DNA of 64,000 nucleotides, taken from assembly GCF_014306105.1 (NCBI RefSeq), contig NZ_JACRVF010000002.1:248001-312000 (forward strand), written 5' to 3'. The translations under genes and the position numbers were made by a program. Shown one piece after another: positions 20,948 to 31,809 of this stretch. The DNA comes from Pontibacter cellulosilyticus. GTDB lineage: Bacteria > Bacteroidota > Bacteroidia > Cytophagales > Hymenobacteraceae. The notes beneath the pieces are model-generated. The model had not been told where the DNA came from. It saw only the letters and a program-made list of their open reading frames with translations, and did not search any database. Each line of letters begins with the position of its first letter. Position 1 is the stretch's first letter.

Positions 20948-21454
20948 ATGAGACACGGTAAAAAAATCAATCACTTAGGTAGAACAGCTTCTCACCGCAA
21001 GGCAATGCTTTCAAACATGGCATCGTCTTTAATTTTACACAAGCGTCTTTCTACTACGGTAGCTAAGGCTAAAGCATTACGTAAGTATGTAGAGCCTCTG
21101 CTAACAAAGTCTAAAAACGATACTACTCACTCAAGAAGAACGGTATTTGCTTACCTGCAGAACAAAGAGTCTGTAAAAGAGCTTTTTGATGAAGTATCTT
21201 CTAAGATTGCAGGAAGACCAGGTGGATACACTCGTATTCTGAAGACTGGCTACAGACTAGGTGACAATGCAGAAATGTGTGTTATCGAGCTAGTAGATTA
21301 CAACGAGGATATGCTGACATCAGCAGCAGCAGCTACTACAGGTGCTAAGAAAACTCGTCGTCGTTCTTCTGGTAAGAAAAAGGATGAAGCTTCTGCTACT
21401 GAAACAAAAGCAGCTGCTACTGAATCAAAAGATGAGGCAAAAGATGCTGAATAA
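20948..21454 (+). CDS. rplQ: 50S ribosomal protein L17
   Basis: Tunnel-exit protein, 168 residues. The conserved part is [20 protein letters not shown] to about residue 118 ([12 protein letters not shown]). A C-terminal extension of about 45 residues, rich in Ala, Lys, Ser and Glu, follows and looks disordered; such tails are common in Bacteroidota L17. Last gene of the ribosomal cluster, closed by the terminator at 21476-21508. Confidence 0.96.
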   Translation: MRHGKKINHLGRTASHRKAMLSNMASSLILHKRLSTTVAKAKALRKYVEPLLTKSKNDTTHSRRTVFAYLQNKESVKELFDEVSSKIAGRPGGYTRILKTGYRLGDNAEMCVIELVDYNEDMLTSAAAATTGAKKTRRRSSGKKKDEASATETKAAATESKDEAKDAE

Positions 21455-21475
21455 GGATCGCCTTTAAATATTTTG

Positions 21476-21508
21476 AAAGGGACATGACGTTAGTCGTGTC
21501 CCTTTTTT
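21476..21508 (+). terminator. Terminator after rplQ
   Basis: Stem GGGACATGAC / GTCGTGTCCC with loop GTTA and one G-U pair, followed by TTTTTT. It ends the S10-spc-alpha block. Confidence 0.85.
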
Positions 21509-21515
21509 ATTTTTG
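21508..21515 (+). promoter_or_regulatory. Possible -7 element of carA inside terminator T-tract
   Basis: TATTTTTG matches TAnnTTTG and lies in the T-rich tail of the rplQ terminator, 15 bases before the carA ATG. No clear -33 element is seen 19-21 bases upstream, so the call is weak. Confidence 0.35.
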
Positions 21516-21530
21516 TAGTAAATCTTTAAA

Positions 21531-23943
<2,413 letters not shown>

Positions 23944-23970
23944 TATACTGGACATAAAATTTTTATGGCT

Positions 23971-24007
23971 AAGGCTGTGGGTTTTCTGACTCACAGCCTT
24001 ATTTTTG
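23971..24007 (+). terminator. Terminator after eno
   Basis: Stem AAGGCTGTG (23971-23979) / CACAGCCTT (23992-24000), then ATTTTT. The tail reads TATTTTTG (24000-24007), which also matches the -7 consensus and may serve the division gene at 24034. Confidence 0.8.
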
Positions 24008-24033
24008 TATAAGTACCTCTGTAGTTTTAGTCC

Positions 24034-24330
24034 ATGATCAAGCGCATTCCGAAATTCTTCCGCAATTACTATTTTATTACCACGGCTGCGTTCCTGGTAT
24101 GGATGCTCTTTTTCGATTCCAATGATTTTGTAACACAGTTCCAGATGCGCCAGCAACTAAGAGAGCTGGAGAAAGAAAAGGAACATTACCTAGAGAAGAT
24201 GGCCGAAGTTGAGAAAGATCGTCGTGAGCTGATGGGAAACCCGGAACTACTGGAGAAGTTTGCTCGTGAAAAGTATCTGATGAAGCGTCCTAATGAGGAT
24301 GTATTTATTATAGTGCCAAAAGAGGAGTAG
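24034..24330 (+). CDS. FtsB/DivIC-family septum formation protein
   Basis: A 98-residue bitopic protein: short basic N terminus (MIKRIPKFFRNYY), one membrane helix at about residues 14-27, then a leucine/charged coiled coil (residues 38-70, RQQLRELEKEKEHYLEKMAE) and the family end GNPELLEKFAREKYLMKRPN. This is the FtsB/DivIC layout: such proteins bridge FtsL and FtsQ in the divisome. Neighbouring eno is also typical for ftsB in many bacteria. The exact orthology (FtsB or DivIC) cannot be fixed from sequence alone. Confidence 0.88.
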   Translation: MIKRIPKFFRNYYFITTAAFLVWMLFFDSNDFVTQFQMRQQLRELEKEKEHYLEKMAEVEKDRRELMGNPELLEKFAREKYLMKRPNEDVFIIVPKEE

Positions 24331-24382
24331 CAGGAGAATTGTGAGACTCGGGTTCTGATACAAATTTATACTTCACATACAG

Positions 24383-24408
24383 AGCGGTTCAATTGGGCCG
24401 CTTTTGCT
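24383..24408 (+). terminator. Terminator after ftsB-like gene
   Basis: Stem AGCGGTTC / GGGCCGCT with two G-U pairs and loop AATT, followed by TTTTGC and TTTTT. Confidence 0.65.
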
Positions 24409-24490
24409 TTTTATACCTGTCCATACTTTGCTCTGGGCCTTGGAAGTAGAGTAACAGTTGCTCATCCTTAAACCCTCCCCAAATTATTCG

Positions 24491-24498
24491 TAACTTTG
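24491..24498 (+). promoter_or_regulatory. -7 element upstream of hscA
   Basis: TAACTTTG is an exact TAnnTTTG match 52 bases before the hscA ATG. No TTG/TTTG at the right distance upstream, so only the -7 half is supported. Confidence 0.4.
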
Positions 24499-24549
24499 TG
24501 CTGTAAGCCACTGTTCAGTTAAACAGAGGCCTCATGAAAAAGAAAAACT

Positions 24550-26415
24550 ATGGCAAAAGTTGCAATAAACCTTTCAACGGGTTCCATACAGCAAGAAGAA
24601 GTAATTGTAGGTATAGATTTAGGCACAACCAACAGCTTAGTGGCCTACATTCATCCTGAAGATAAAACGCCTATCGCAATAAATGACCAGGGCCGCGGTA
24701 CAATTGTGCCTTCTGTTGTGCACTTCAGTCCAAATGGCGAGACTGTAGTAGGTACAGAGGCTAAAGATTACCTTACTACCGATCCGGCAAACACCATTTA
24801 TTCTGTAAAGCGCCTGCTAGGTAAATCTTATAAGGACCTTGGCGAGCACAAAGATTATTTTGGATACAAGATCATCGACGATAATAGCGAGGGGCTTGTA
24901 AAAGTACGTGTGCAGGATAAGTTCTACTCCCCAATTGAGCTATCAGCAGAGATACTGAAGGAGCTGAAAGAGCGCGCAGAGCATTCGCTTAAAACCCCTG
25001 TTAACCGTGCTGTAATTACCGTACCGGCATACTTTAATGATTCACAGCGTCAGGCAACCCGCGATGCCGGTAAGCTGGCCGGACTAGAAGTACTGCGAAT
25101 TGTAAACGAACCAACAGCCGCGGCACTTGCTTATGGTATAGGTATAGACCCAGCAGAGGAGAAAACAGTAGCTGTGTATGATTTAGGTGGCGGTACATTT
25201 GATATCTCAATACTCAGCATACACCAAGGCATTTTTGAAGTGCTCTCTACTAACGGTGATACTTACTTGGGTGGCGATGACTTTGACCGTGCTATCATCA
25301 ACCATTGGATACAAGAGAATGAGCTGATTGCAGACACGGTAAACGAAGACAAGCACCTGCAACAGGAACTGCGTCTTAGAGCCGAGGAAGCAAAGAAAGC
25401 GCTAAGCTCACAAGAAGTATACACCAGCAACATCGATGGTAAAATTGACTGCCACATAGAGCGCCATACCTTTGAAACACTGATAGCGCCAATTGTAGCC
25501 AGAACTATAGAAAGCTGCCGTATGGCCATGACTGATGCGAAGCTACAGCCGGAGCAGATTAATGCTGTGATCATGGTGGGTGGCTCTACGCGTGTGCCAA
25601 TGGTATACGATGCAGTGTCAGAGTTCTTCGGTAAGCCTGCCAACAACTCACTTAATCCGGATGAGGTAGTTGCCCTTGGCGCTGCCATACAAGCTGATAT
25701 ACTGGCTGGCAACCGTAAAGATATCTTGCTGCTGGACGTAACACCGCTTACACTGGGTATCGAAACTATGGGTGGGCTAATGGACCCAATCATCCCGCGT
25801 AATTCTAAGATCCCAACCAAAGCAGGTCGCCAGTATACTACTTCTATAGATGGGCAGGTGAACATGAAAATCTCGGTTTACCAGGGAGAGCGTGATCTTG
25901 TAAAGGAAAACAGAAAGCTAGCCGAGTTTGATCTAAAAGGTATACCTGCCATGCCAGCCGGTTTCCCGAAAGTAGATGTGAATTTTATACTTAATGCTGA
26001 TGGTATATTGAAGGTAGAGGCCGTTGAGTTACGATCAGGAGTGCGCCAGGAGGTAGAGGTTAAGCCGCAGTATGGCCTAACAGACGAGCAGGTAGAGCAG
26101 ATGCTGATGGACTCGCTGATGAATGCTAAAGAAGACGTTGCCGCTCGTATGCAAATCGAGGCACGTTCTACTGCGGAGCAGATGCTGTACCAGGTAGAGC
26201 GCTTTATCGAAAAAAATGGTGAGCACCTGACGCAGGAGGAGATAGAACTAACGCGTAAGAATTTGCAGAACCTAAGAGATGTGTTAGCAGCCGGAGGCGA
26301 CAAAGATGCCATTTATGCCGCAGTGGATACTTTGGAGGAACAGACCAGCCCATTTGCCGAGCGTGTGATGCAGATCTCCATTAAGCAGGCTATGCAGGGT
26401 AAGAAGATCGAATAA
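24550..26415 (+). CDS. hscA: Hsp70-family chaperone HscA
   Basis: A 621-residue Hsp70 protein. ATPase motifs: GIDLGTTNS at 21-29, DLGGGTFD at 211-218, and GGSTRVP. The N-terminal extension before GIDLGTTNS (MAKVAINLSTGSIQQEEVIV) and the shortened C-terminal lid are features of HscA (Fe-S cluster scaffold chaperone) rather than DnaK. The substrate-binding domain begins around LLDVTPLTLGIETMGG. There is no hscB, iscU or fdx next to it, so the usual isc context is missing and the assignment rests on sequence. A bidirectional terminator follows. Confidence 0.85.
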   Translation: MAKVAINLSTGSIQQEEVIVGIDLGTTNSLVAYIHPEDKTPIAINDQGRGTIVPSVVHFSPNGETVVGTEAKDYLTTDPANTIYSVKRLLGKSYKDLGEHKDYFGYKIIDDNSEGLVKVRVQDKFYSPIELSAEILKELKERAEHSLKTPVNRAVITVPAYFNDSQRQATRDAGKLAGLEVLRIVNEPTAAALAYGIGIDPAEEKTVAVYDLGGGTFDISILSIHQGIFEVLSTNGDTYLGGDDFDRAIINHWIQENELIADTVNEDKHLQQELRLRAEEAKKALSSQEVYTSNIDGKIDCHIERHTFETLIAPIVARTIESCRMAMTDAKLQPEQINAVIMVGGSTRVPMVYDAVSEFFGKPANNSLNPDEVVALGAAIQADILAGNRKDILLLDVTPLTLGIETMGGLMDPIIPRNSKIPTKAGRQYTTSIDGQVNMKISVYQGERDLVKENRKLAEFDLKGIPAMPAGFPKVDVNFILNADGILKVEAVELRSGVRQEVEVKPQYGLTDEQVEQMLMDSLMNAKEDVAARMQIEARSTAEQMLYQVERFIEKNGEHLTQEEIELTRKNLQNLRDVLAAGGDKDAIYAAVDTLEEQTSPFAERVMQISIKQAMQGKKIE

Positions 26416-26460
26416 GATTTAGATTGCCCTTATCTAAAAGGCTAGGGGCATTTATAATAT

Positions 26461-26510
26461 ACTTAAACAAAAGCGCCGGCAGTAGATTCTGTCGGCGCTT
26501 TTGTTTAAGT
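26461..26510. terminator. Bidirectional terminator between hscA and the hydrolase gene
   Basis: Arms 26461-26482 and 26489-26510 are complementary over 22 bases with a single G-U type mismatch and a 6-base loop. A-runs and T-runs inside the arms serve both convergent genes. Confidence 0.9.
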
Positions 26511-26519
26511 ATTTAAGTG

Positions 26520-27449
26520 CTAGAGGGAGTTAAGCCAACTAATGGTTTTATCCACCTGTAGTATAGACCAAGCATGTGGATTTAAAGTGCCATCTGCTCG
26601 TCGGCCTTTACCTGTGGTAAGTATAAGTGTAGCCTTGCCGTTTCCCATACTCTGCAAGTCAGCAATCATAGCGGTACAGTCGGCGGTGTTTAAGTCGTAG
26701 AGGTCGCGGTGGTTCGCATTAAACTGGTTTTCTGCATCTGGCTCAGAGAAAATAAGTATAGGTAAGTGCCGCAGCGGTTTAATGGCCGTACAGGTAGTAT
26801 CGGAGTAGGCATACGGCGAAATGTTGTAGTATTTTTCTGGTGTTTGTAGCGGTGTCGAGCCAAAGTCGGCTATCAACATGCTTTGTAACATTCCCATCAT
26901 ACGCTTCGAACCACTCGCTTTGCTACGATGTACTGCTTTTTGAACAGCTCGTTCGAAGCGTTCCAAATCCAGAAGCGGGTCAACAGCAAACAGCGCGTGT
27001 ACTTTTGGACTTGTGCTGGTTGTAAGGCTATACTCTGCAAATTTAACTGCCGCCGTACCACCCATCGAAAAGCCTCCCACAATCAATTTTCCTCTTTGTA
27101 GTTTATACTTTTGCTTTAGATTTTGGATCAATTGGTCTACTTGCTTTTGCTTTGCATCAGTTAAGGATAGAGCTGTGTTATTGCTGATATAAGGTATGGC
27201 CACCACGTAGCCGGCATTGGCGGCTTTCGTGGGTAAGCTTGTCTCTTTTAACACATCAGCAGGCTTTTCTCCAAATCCAGGGAAAATCAAAATCATGCCT
27301 TGAGTTTTCGAGGCCGGTTTGATAACCAACGTGTAGTTGCTGGCCGTATCTGTCGGGCTAATATTGTACAGGCGCTCTATTGTTTGGGCCGTTGCAATTT
27401 GAAATGAAAATACAAAAGCCAGCAGGAGTAATTGAAAGCAAGAGCGCAT
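26520..27449 (-). CDS. Exported alpha/beta hydrolase
   Basis: A 309-residue protein with a signal peptide (hydrophobic 6-19, cleavage likely after ATAQ about residue 22). The hydrolase fold is shown by MILIFPGFGE (oxyanion strand), the nucleophile elbow GGFSMGG (Ser at about 128), a likely acid in ALFAVDPLLD and a late His in NPHAWSIL. The substrate is unknown; the family covers esterases and serine exopeptidases. Last of three close minus-strand genes (11 bases after the membrane protein gene), ending at the shared terminator 26461-26510. Confidence 0.8.
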   Translation of the reverse strand: MRSCFQLLLLAFVFSFQIATAQTIERLYNISPTDTASNYTLVIKPASKTQGMILIFPGFGEKPADVLKETSLPTKAANAGYVVAIPYISNNTALSLTDAKQKQVDQLIQNLKQKYKLQRGKLIVGGFSMGGTAAVKFAEYSLTTSTSPKVHALFAVDPLLDLERFERAVQKAVHRSKASGSKRMMGMLQSMLIADFGSTPLQTPEKYYNISPYAYSDTTCTAIKPLRHLPILIFSEPDAENQFNANHRDLYDLNTADCTAMIADLQSMGNGKATLILTTGKGRRADGTLNPHAWSILQVDKTISWLNSL

Positions 27450-27460
27450 AATAGAACGAG

Positions 27461-27799
27461 TTATTTGTCTAAAGCCCGCAGTACAATCTGCAGCAACTCA
27501 AAGTTAAAGTATAGCAAGGTAAGCGCTACAATTATTCCCACCATCAGGTTTGCGTAGGGAGCCTCTTTCTCCCGTACATCGCGCACGCCCCAATAAATGT
27601 AGGCGATGAGCGCTGCAACGGCATAGGCCAGAGAAAGTATAAGTACTGCCAACAGCACATCAACAGAGGCTAACCTCCAGAAATAATTAAGCCCCAGCCA
27701 CGCTACATTAAGAATCCACACCAATACCAGCATCAGCATACTTCGCTTGCCTGAGCCTAGGCCTATTGTCTTAAAAACAGATGCTGGTGCAGATGCCAT
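27461..27799 (-). CDS. Small membrane protein, unknown function
   Basis: A 112-residue protein with three clear hydrophobic segments (about residues 21-40, 45-70 and 84-104) and charged loops (DVREKEAPY). I do not recognise a family. It lies 3 bases after the Ldh-type dehydrogenase and 11 bases before the exported hydrolase, so the three are probably co-transcribed. Confidence 0.7.
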   Translation of the reverse strand: MASAPASVFKTIGLGSGKRSMLMLVLVWILNVAWLGLNYFWRLASVDVLLAVLILSLAYAVAALIAYIYWGVRDVREKEAPYANLMVGIIVALTLLYFNFELLQIVLRALDK

Positions 27800-27802
27800 G
27801 CT

Positions 27803-28873
27803 TTAGTTAAATTTCAGTTTAAACTTCTTAGCCAGAGACTTCAGGTCACGCTCTACTGGTGAAAGTAAGGGTATGCCTTTTTTCAAGCGCTTCTCCGTCA
27901 TCTCACGTTCAGGGTCGCCGGGAATCACCACGTTTTTCTGGCCTTTCACTACATTGGCTTTACGGAAGGTCTCAATCCAGTTATCCATATGCTCTTTAAA
28001 GTCATCAGCCGGACGGAACGCATCGATGCGCATAGCGCCTAAAAAGTGACCTATACCTTCACCTACCGGATTTTCAGGAGGAGAGAGGAAGCTAACAAAC
28101 GGTGGTACCCATGGGCCATAGTTGGCACCTGATAGCACAGCAGAGAAAATATCAACGATAGAAGCCAGTGCATATCCTTTATGGCTGCCGTGTGTTTTGT
28201 CGCTGCCGAGTGGCAACAACGCTCCGCCATCTTTTAACTCATTGGCATTAGTAGAGCGCTGGCCTTCTTTGGTCTGTATCCAGCCTGCGGGCGCTTTTTT
28301 CTCTTTGCGCTGCAGTATCTCCAGTTTTCCGTTGGCGGCAGAGGCGGTGGCAAAATCGGCTACAAACGCAGGTTGGTTTTTAGTAGGAACGGCTACGGCA
28401 ATAGGATTAGTACCCAGCATTCTGTCTGTAGAGAAAGTAGGGGCCACAAGCGGCGAAGCATTTGTCATGGCCATGCCTATCATATCGTGGTTAAGTGCCT
28501 CCATGGCATGTATGCCGGCAATACCAAAGTGGTTCGAGTTCTTTACCGATACCCAGCCGGTACCAACTTTTGTAGCTTTCTCAATAGCGATGAGCATAGC
28601 CTGAGGCGCTACAACCAGACCCAAGCCTCCGTCTCCGTCTACAGTCGCGGTGCTGGGTGTTTCGTGTACTACGCGCACTTTAGGCTTAACATTGATACGG
28701 CCTGCTTCCCATAGGCGAACATAACCACTTAGGCGAGCCACTCCATGTGAATCAACTCCGCGTAAATCGGCCTCTAAGAGCACTTCTGAGGCTAGTTTAG
28801 CATCCTTAGCCGGGCACCCCATGCTCAGGAAGACCTGCTCTGTAAAATCAAAAAGCTGTTTATATGAATACAT
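27803..28873 (-). CDS. Ldh-family (malate/L-lactate type 2) NAD(P)H dehydrogenase
   Basis: A 356-residue oxidoreductase of the Ldh_2 family (malate/L-sulfolactate/ureidoglycolate dehydrogenases), unrelated to classical Rossmann LDH. Family blocks: EADLRGVDSHGVARLSGYV, the catalytic-region SNHFGIAGIHAMEAL, AMTNASPLVAPTFSTDRMLG and the dinucleotide segment GSDKTHGSHKGYALASIVDI. It reduces or oxidises a 2-oxo/2-hydroxy acid; the exact substrate cannot be told. First of a three-gene minus-strand group; divergent from the TPR gene at 29087. Confidence 0.85.
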   Translation of the reverse strand: MYSYKQLFDFTEQVFLSMGCPAKDAKLASEVLLEADLRGVDSHGVARLSGYVRLWEAGRINVKPKVRVVHETPSTATVDGDGGLGLVVAPQAMLIAIEKATKVGTGWVSVKNSNHFGIAGIHAMEALNHDMIGMAMTNASPLVAPTFSTDRMLGTNPIAVAVPTKNQPAFVADFATASAANGKLEILQRKEKKAPAGWIQTKEGQRSTNANELKDGGALLPLGSDKTHGSHKGYALASIVDIFSAVLSGANYGPWVPPFVSFLSPPENPVGEGIGHFLGAMRIDAFRPADDFKEHMDNWIETFRKANVVKGQKNVVIPGDPEREMTEKRLKKGIPLLSPVERDLKSLAKKFKLKFN

Positions 28874-29086
28874 AAAGTATAAGCGCTGTTAAAAGGCGGC
28901 AAATTAAGAAATAATCAAACCAATGGCTCAATTTTATACTTCGCCTTTCTGTAACTAAAAGATTTACAGAAGTTTTAAAGCCTGATAGCGAGTTTAATAT
29001 ATACTTTTTATATACTTTCGCAGCTTAATTCTATTTTATGGAACAGATTTTGTCTTTGGCAAATCAGGTTCTAACACATTAGCTTT

Positions 29087-31462
29087 ATGAGACAAGCTCT
29101 ACTTCTTTTATCGCTGCTGCTGGCTGTAAATACGGTACAGGCGCAAACCAAAATTGTTTTTGAGGAAACTACTTCTGATACCTATCTGATGAAGTATGGC
29201 AACAGCAGCCAAGCCTCCCTCAACAGCATTATCATCTTATTAGAAAATGCTCAGGTAACCGCCCAGGGTGGCGGCCGCCCAAACCGCAAACCGGAGTTTA
29301 CCGTGCGCCTGGAGCAGCATGCCCGCATCACCGATACCGGCGATCAACTGCTGCTGCAGGTTAACCTGAAGAATGTGACGGTTACCGGTGATATCAATAA
29401 CAAAGGATTTGATTTAGCAGATGTACTGAAGCCAGAAGAACTAAAGTATAAAGTATGGCTGCTGAACAGCAAAAACGAAAAGGTAAAGGAGTTCACAAAC
29501 CAGCGCCTCGGCTTGCACGGTGATAACCAGAATATGCTGCAGGCAACTATACCGGATACAGCGGCTAACCAGAATTTTAAGCTGAAGATAGAGGAGAAGC
29601 AGGTAAACTATACTTACGAGAGTGAGAACCGTGTAAAAGAGCGCTTGAATCTCGTAAAGGAATACTTCGCAGCAGAGGCTAAAATACAGCGTGCGTTGCA
29701 GGAGGTAGCGCATATTCGTCCGGATGACGTGGACAGAATTGAGCTGCAGGACCGCAACCTGAAGGAGATGGAGGTGCTGCACGCTAACCTGAAGGGCCAG
29801 TTGGCAGAGAAGCTAAACCTAGAGAAGAACGATCCGCAGCGCCTGAACTACAAGCTAACACAGCTGCAGGAAACCCTTCAGGACCGCCGTCGCGCTATTA
29901 ACCATACCTTAGCCACTCTGGACCAGCAGTTCTTTAACCGTGGCTTGAGCTTAATGCAGCGTGGCAACCGTTCTGGGGCACAAGTATACTTTATGAAAGC
30001 TGTGGAGGCTAACCCACGTTTTGCGCCTGCACACGTAGAACTTGCCCGTCTGGATTTTATGGGAGGCTACATACGTGAGGCATCCAACCGCACCCGCGAT
30101 GTGTTTACAAGTATGCGCGTAGACCGTGAGACAGAAGCCATCGCCCTGGAGCTGATGTACGATATCTACGGTGCCTACATTAGCAGCGGCAACACCTTAA
30201 CTACCCGTGGCGATTATCATAATGCGCTGGCGTCTTTTGCAGAGGCTCGTGAGTTGTGTAGCACCGTTCGTGGCCTGCGCTGCAATACAACAGCCTTAGC
30301 CGAAGGGGAGGGCAGAGCCGCTTTGGGTGTTTATCGTGCTTTGGTAGACAATGGCAAGCGCCTGCTTGATCGTAACGATTTAAGAGAAGCGGAGCGTGTG
30401 GCAGGTGAGGCTTTAGCTTTCCAGAGAGACTATGATTTTGCGCTGAGCCGTGAGCAGGAGGCAACTGAGTTGATGGGTCAGGTAAAGTTCCAGTACTACC
30501 TGCAGCACATAGACCTAGGCAAACGCTACCTGAGCCAGCAAAATTATGATGCCGCTTTACGTGAATTTGAGGGTGCCCTTGAGTTAGAGAGCCGTTATAC
30601 TTTTAAACCTGTTCAGGAATTAGGTGCTTTGGCCCAGAAAGCCGCCAAACCTATACTTATAGCTAAGTTAACAGAGGGCTATGAGCAGGCCATGCAAAAC
30701 AGGCTGAGCAATGCACGTGCTACTGCCTCAGCAGCCACAGCCATGCAGGAACGCTATGGTTTGAAAAATGATGCGGAAGTGCTGAACAAGTATAACCTGC
30801 TGCGTGAGCGTATCTTTACCCAGGAGTGCGTAAATACCCAGGTTGCTTACGACAAACACTACCAGAATGCAAGAGACCTGATCAGCCAAAGAAAATACGT
30901 TGCCGCTGACCAAGCATTTATGGCTGCGATTAAAGCGGCTGATGAAAAAGCAGATTGCAATGTTGCCACTTTCACAGCCAAAGATGGCCGTAACGAGATT
31001 TTGGTCGCAGCAACTTACCAGCGCATGCTGGAGGATGCAAACCGCCACGTATCTACCAAACGTTATGCTGATGCGGTGCAACTATATGAGCAAGCGCGTG
31101 CTTATTATGTAGATAAGGGTGTAGGTAAGTTTGGCCTGAACCACGTGTCGCTCTTTAATTTTGCAAAGGAAAACAACAGGCAAGATTTTACTGCGCACGT
31201 CGTATCATACTTTGCCAGCATCCAGGAAGAAGAGGTAGCGGTGCAGTTACTAACGTCTCTGCTGGACAGAGGCTACGCCAAACGCAAAACTAAGAAGGTG
31301 CAGGAGCAACTAGGTAAGCAGCTGGCGCTGAAAGATGCCGGAACCGGACCATGGCATGACGCCAAGACTGTAGCTGCCCAGTACACTCAAAGTCACAAAG
31401 GTCTTAAGAAGCTGCGCAAGGCTTATGTGAAAGAGCGGAAGCGCTTAGCAAAATTAGGATAG
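29087..31462 (+). CDS. Exported TPR-repeat protein, function unknown
   Basis: A 791-residue protein with a signal peptide (about 1-19, ending VQAQ). After an N-terminal region without a recognised fold (20-180) comes a long charged coiled-coil-like stretch (about 190-270). TPR-like helix pairs follow at about 285-350 (RGLSLMQRGNRSGAQVYFMK), 460-500 (LGKRYLSQQNYDAALREFEG), 595-625 (ARDLISQRKYVAADQAFMAA) and near 675. The C terminus is very basic (KGLKKLRKAYVKERKRL). It is probably a periplasmic or envelope-attached scaffold. It stands alone between a divergent gene and a terminator. Confidence 0.75.
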   Translation: MRQALLLLSLLLAVNTVQAQTKIVFEETTSDTYLMKYGNSSQASLNSIIILLENAQVTAQGGGRPNRKPEFTVRLEQHARITDTGDQLLLQVNLKNVTVTGDINNKGFDLADVLKPEELKYKVWLLNSKNEKVKEFTNQRLGLHGDNQNMLQATIPDTAANQNFKLKIEEKQVNYTYESENRVKERLNLVKEYFAAEAKIQRALQEVAHIRPDDVDRIELQDRNLKEMEVLHANLKGQLAEKLNLEKNDPQRLNYKLTQLQETLQDRRRAINHTLATLDQQFFNRGLSLMQRGNRSGAQVYFMKAVEANPRFAPAHVELARLDFMGGYIREASNRTRDVFTSMRVDRETEAIALELMYDIYGAYISSGNTLTTRGDYHNALASFAEARELCSTVRGLRCNTTALAEGEGRAALGVYRALVDNGKRLLDRNDLREAERVAGEALAFQRDYDFALSREQEATELMGQVKFQYYLQHIDLGKRYLSQQNYDAALREFEGALELESRYTFKPVQELGALAQKAAKPILIAKLTEGYEQAMQNRLSNARATASAATAMQERYGLKNDAEVLNKYNLLRERIFTQECVNTQVAYDKHYQNARDLISQRKYVAADQAFMAAIKAADEKADCNVATFTAKDGRNEILVAATYQRMLEDANRHVSTKRYADAVQLYEQARAYYVDKGVGKFGLNHVSLFNFAKENNRQDFTAHVVSYFASIQEEEVAVQLLTSLLDRGYAKRKTKKVQEQLGKQLALKDAGTGPWHDAKTVAAQYTQSHKGLKKLRKAYVKERKRLAKLG

Positions 31463-31481
31463 AACTGTTTAATAGATTTGG

Positions 31482-31516
31482 AAGCCCCGTAAGTTTATAC
31501 TTTCGGGGCTTTTTAT
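31482..31516 (+). terminator. Terminator after TPR gene
   Basis: Stem AAGCCCCG (31482-31489) / CGGGGCTT (31504-31511) followed by TTTTA; the loop contains a TATACTT heptamer. Confidence 0.75.
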
Positions 31517-31530
31517 TTTTACCAACACCT

Positions 31531-31746
31531 GGTCCAACCACCCCTAACCCCTCCTTATCCAAGGCGGGGAACTTTTACTTACTTCTTTTACTGCCATCAC
31601 AATAGTACCAGAATTCTAGATTTTGTAATCTTGTCAAGGATTTTGGTAGAAGGTGGGTTAAGCAGAAGCTACAGAGCCTATACTTAAGCTAGAGTAACAG
31701 CAGTATTCCCCGCCTTGGATAAGGAGGGGTTAGGGGTGGTTGGACC
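31531..31746. repeat. Palindromic repeat element, family A copy 1 (41-bp perfect arms)
   Basis: Arms 31531-31571 and 31706-31746 are exact inverted repeats of 41 bases separated by 134 bases with no gene. The outer end GGTCCAACCACCCCTA recurs at 47785-47800. It fills most of the 347-base gap between the TPR gene and ppx. It looks like a non-autonomous MITE-like or REP-like element. No transposase is present and no target-site duplication could be settled. The rest of the gap shows nothing else. Confidence 0.8.
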
Positions 31747-31809
31747 CGGTACTGAAGGCAATCATAAAAATCGTTTAAACCCAGAATACCATGGTTCTGG
31801 CAAAAATAA

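Noticed and set aside
20948..21454. Long Ala/Lys/Glu tail of L17 as a possible fusion or frameshift
   Set aside because: Such tails are ordinary in Bacteroidota L17 and the frame continues cleanly to the stop and terminator.
25263..25865. 200-codon minus-strand frame inside hscA
   Set aside because: Mirror of the Hsp70 gene; composition and lack of motifs show it is a shadow frame.
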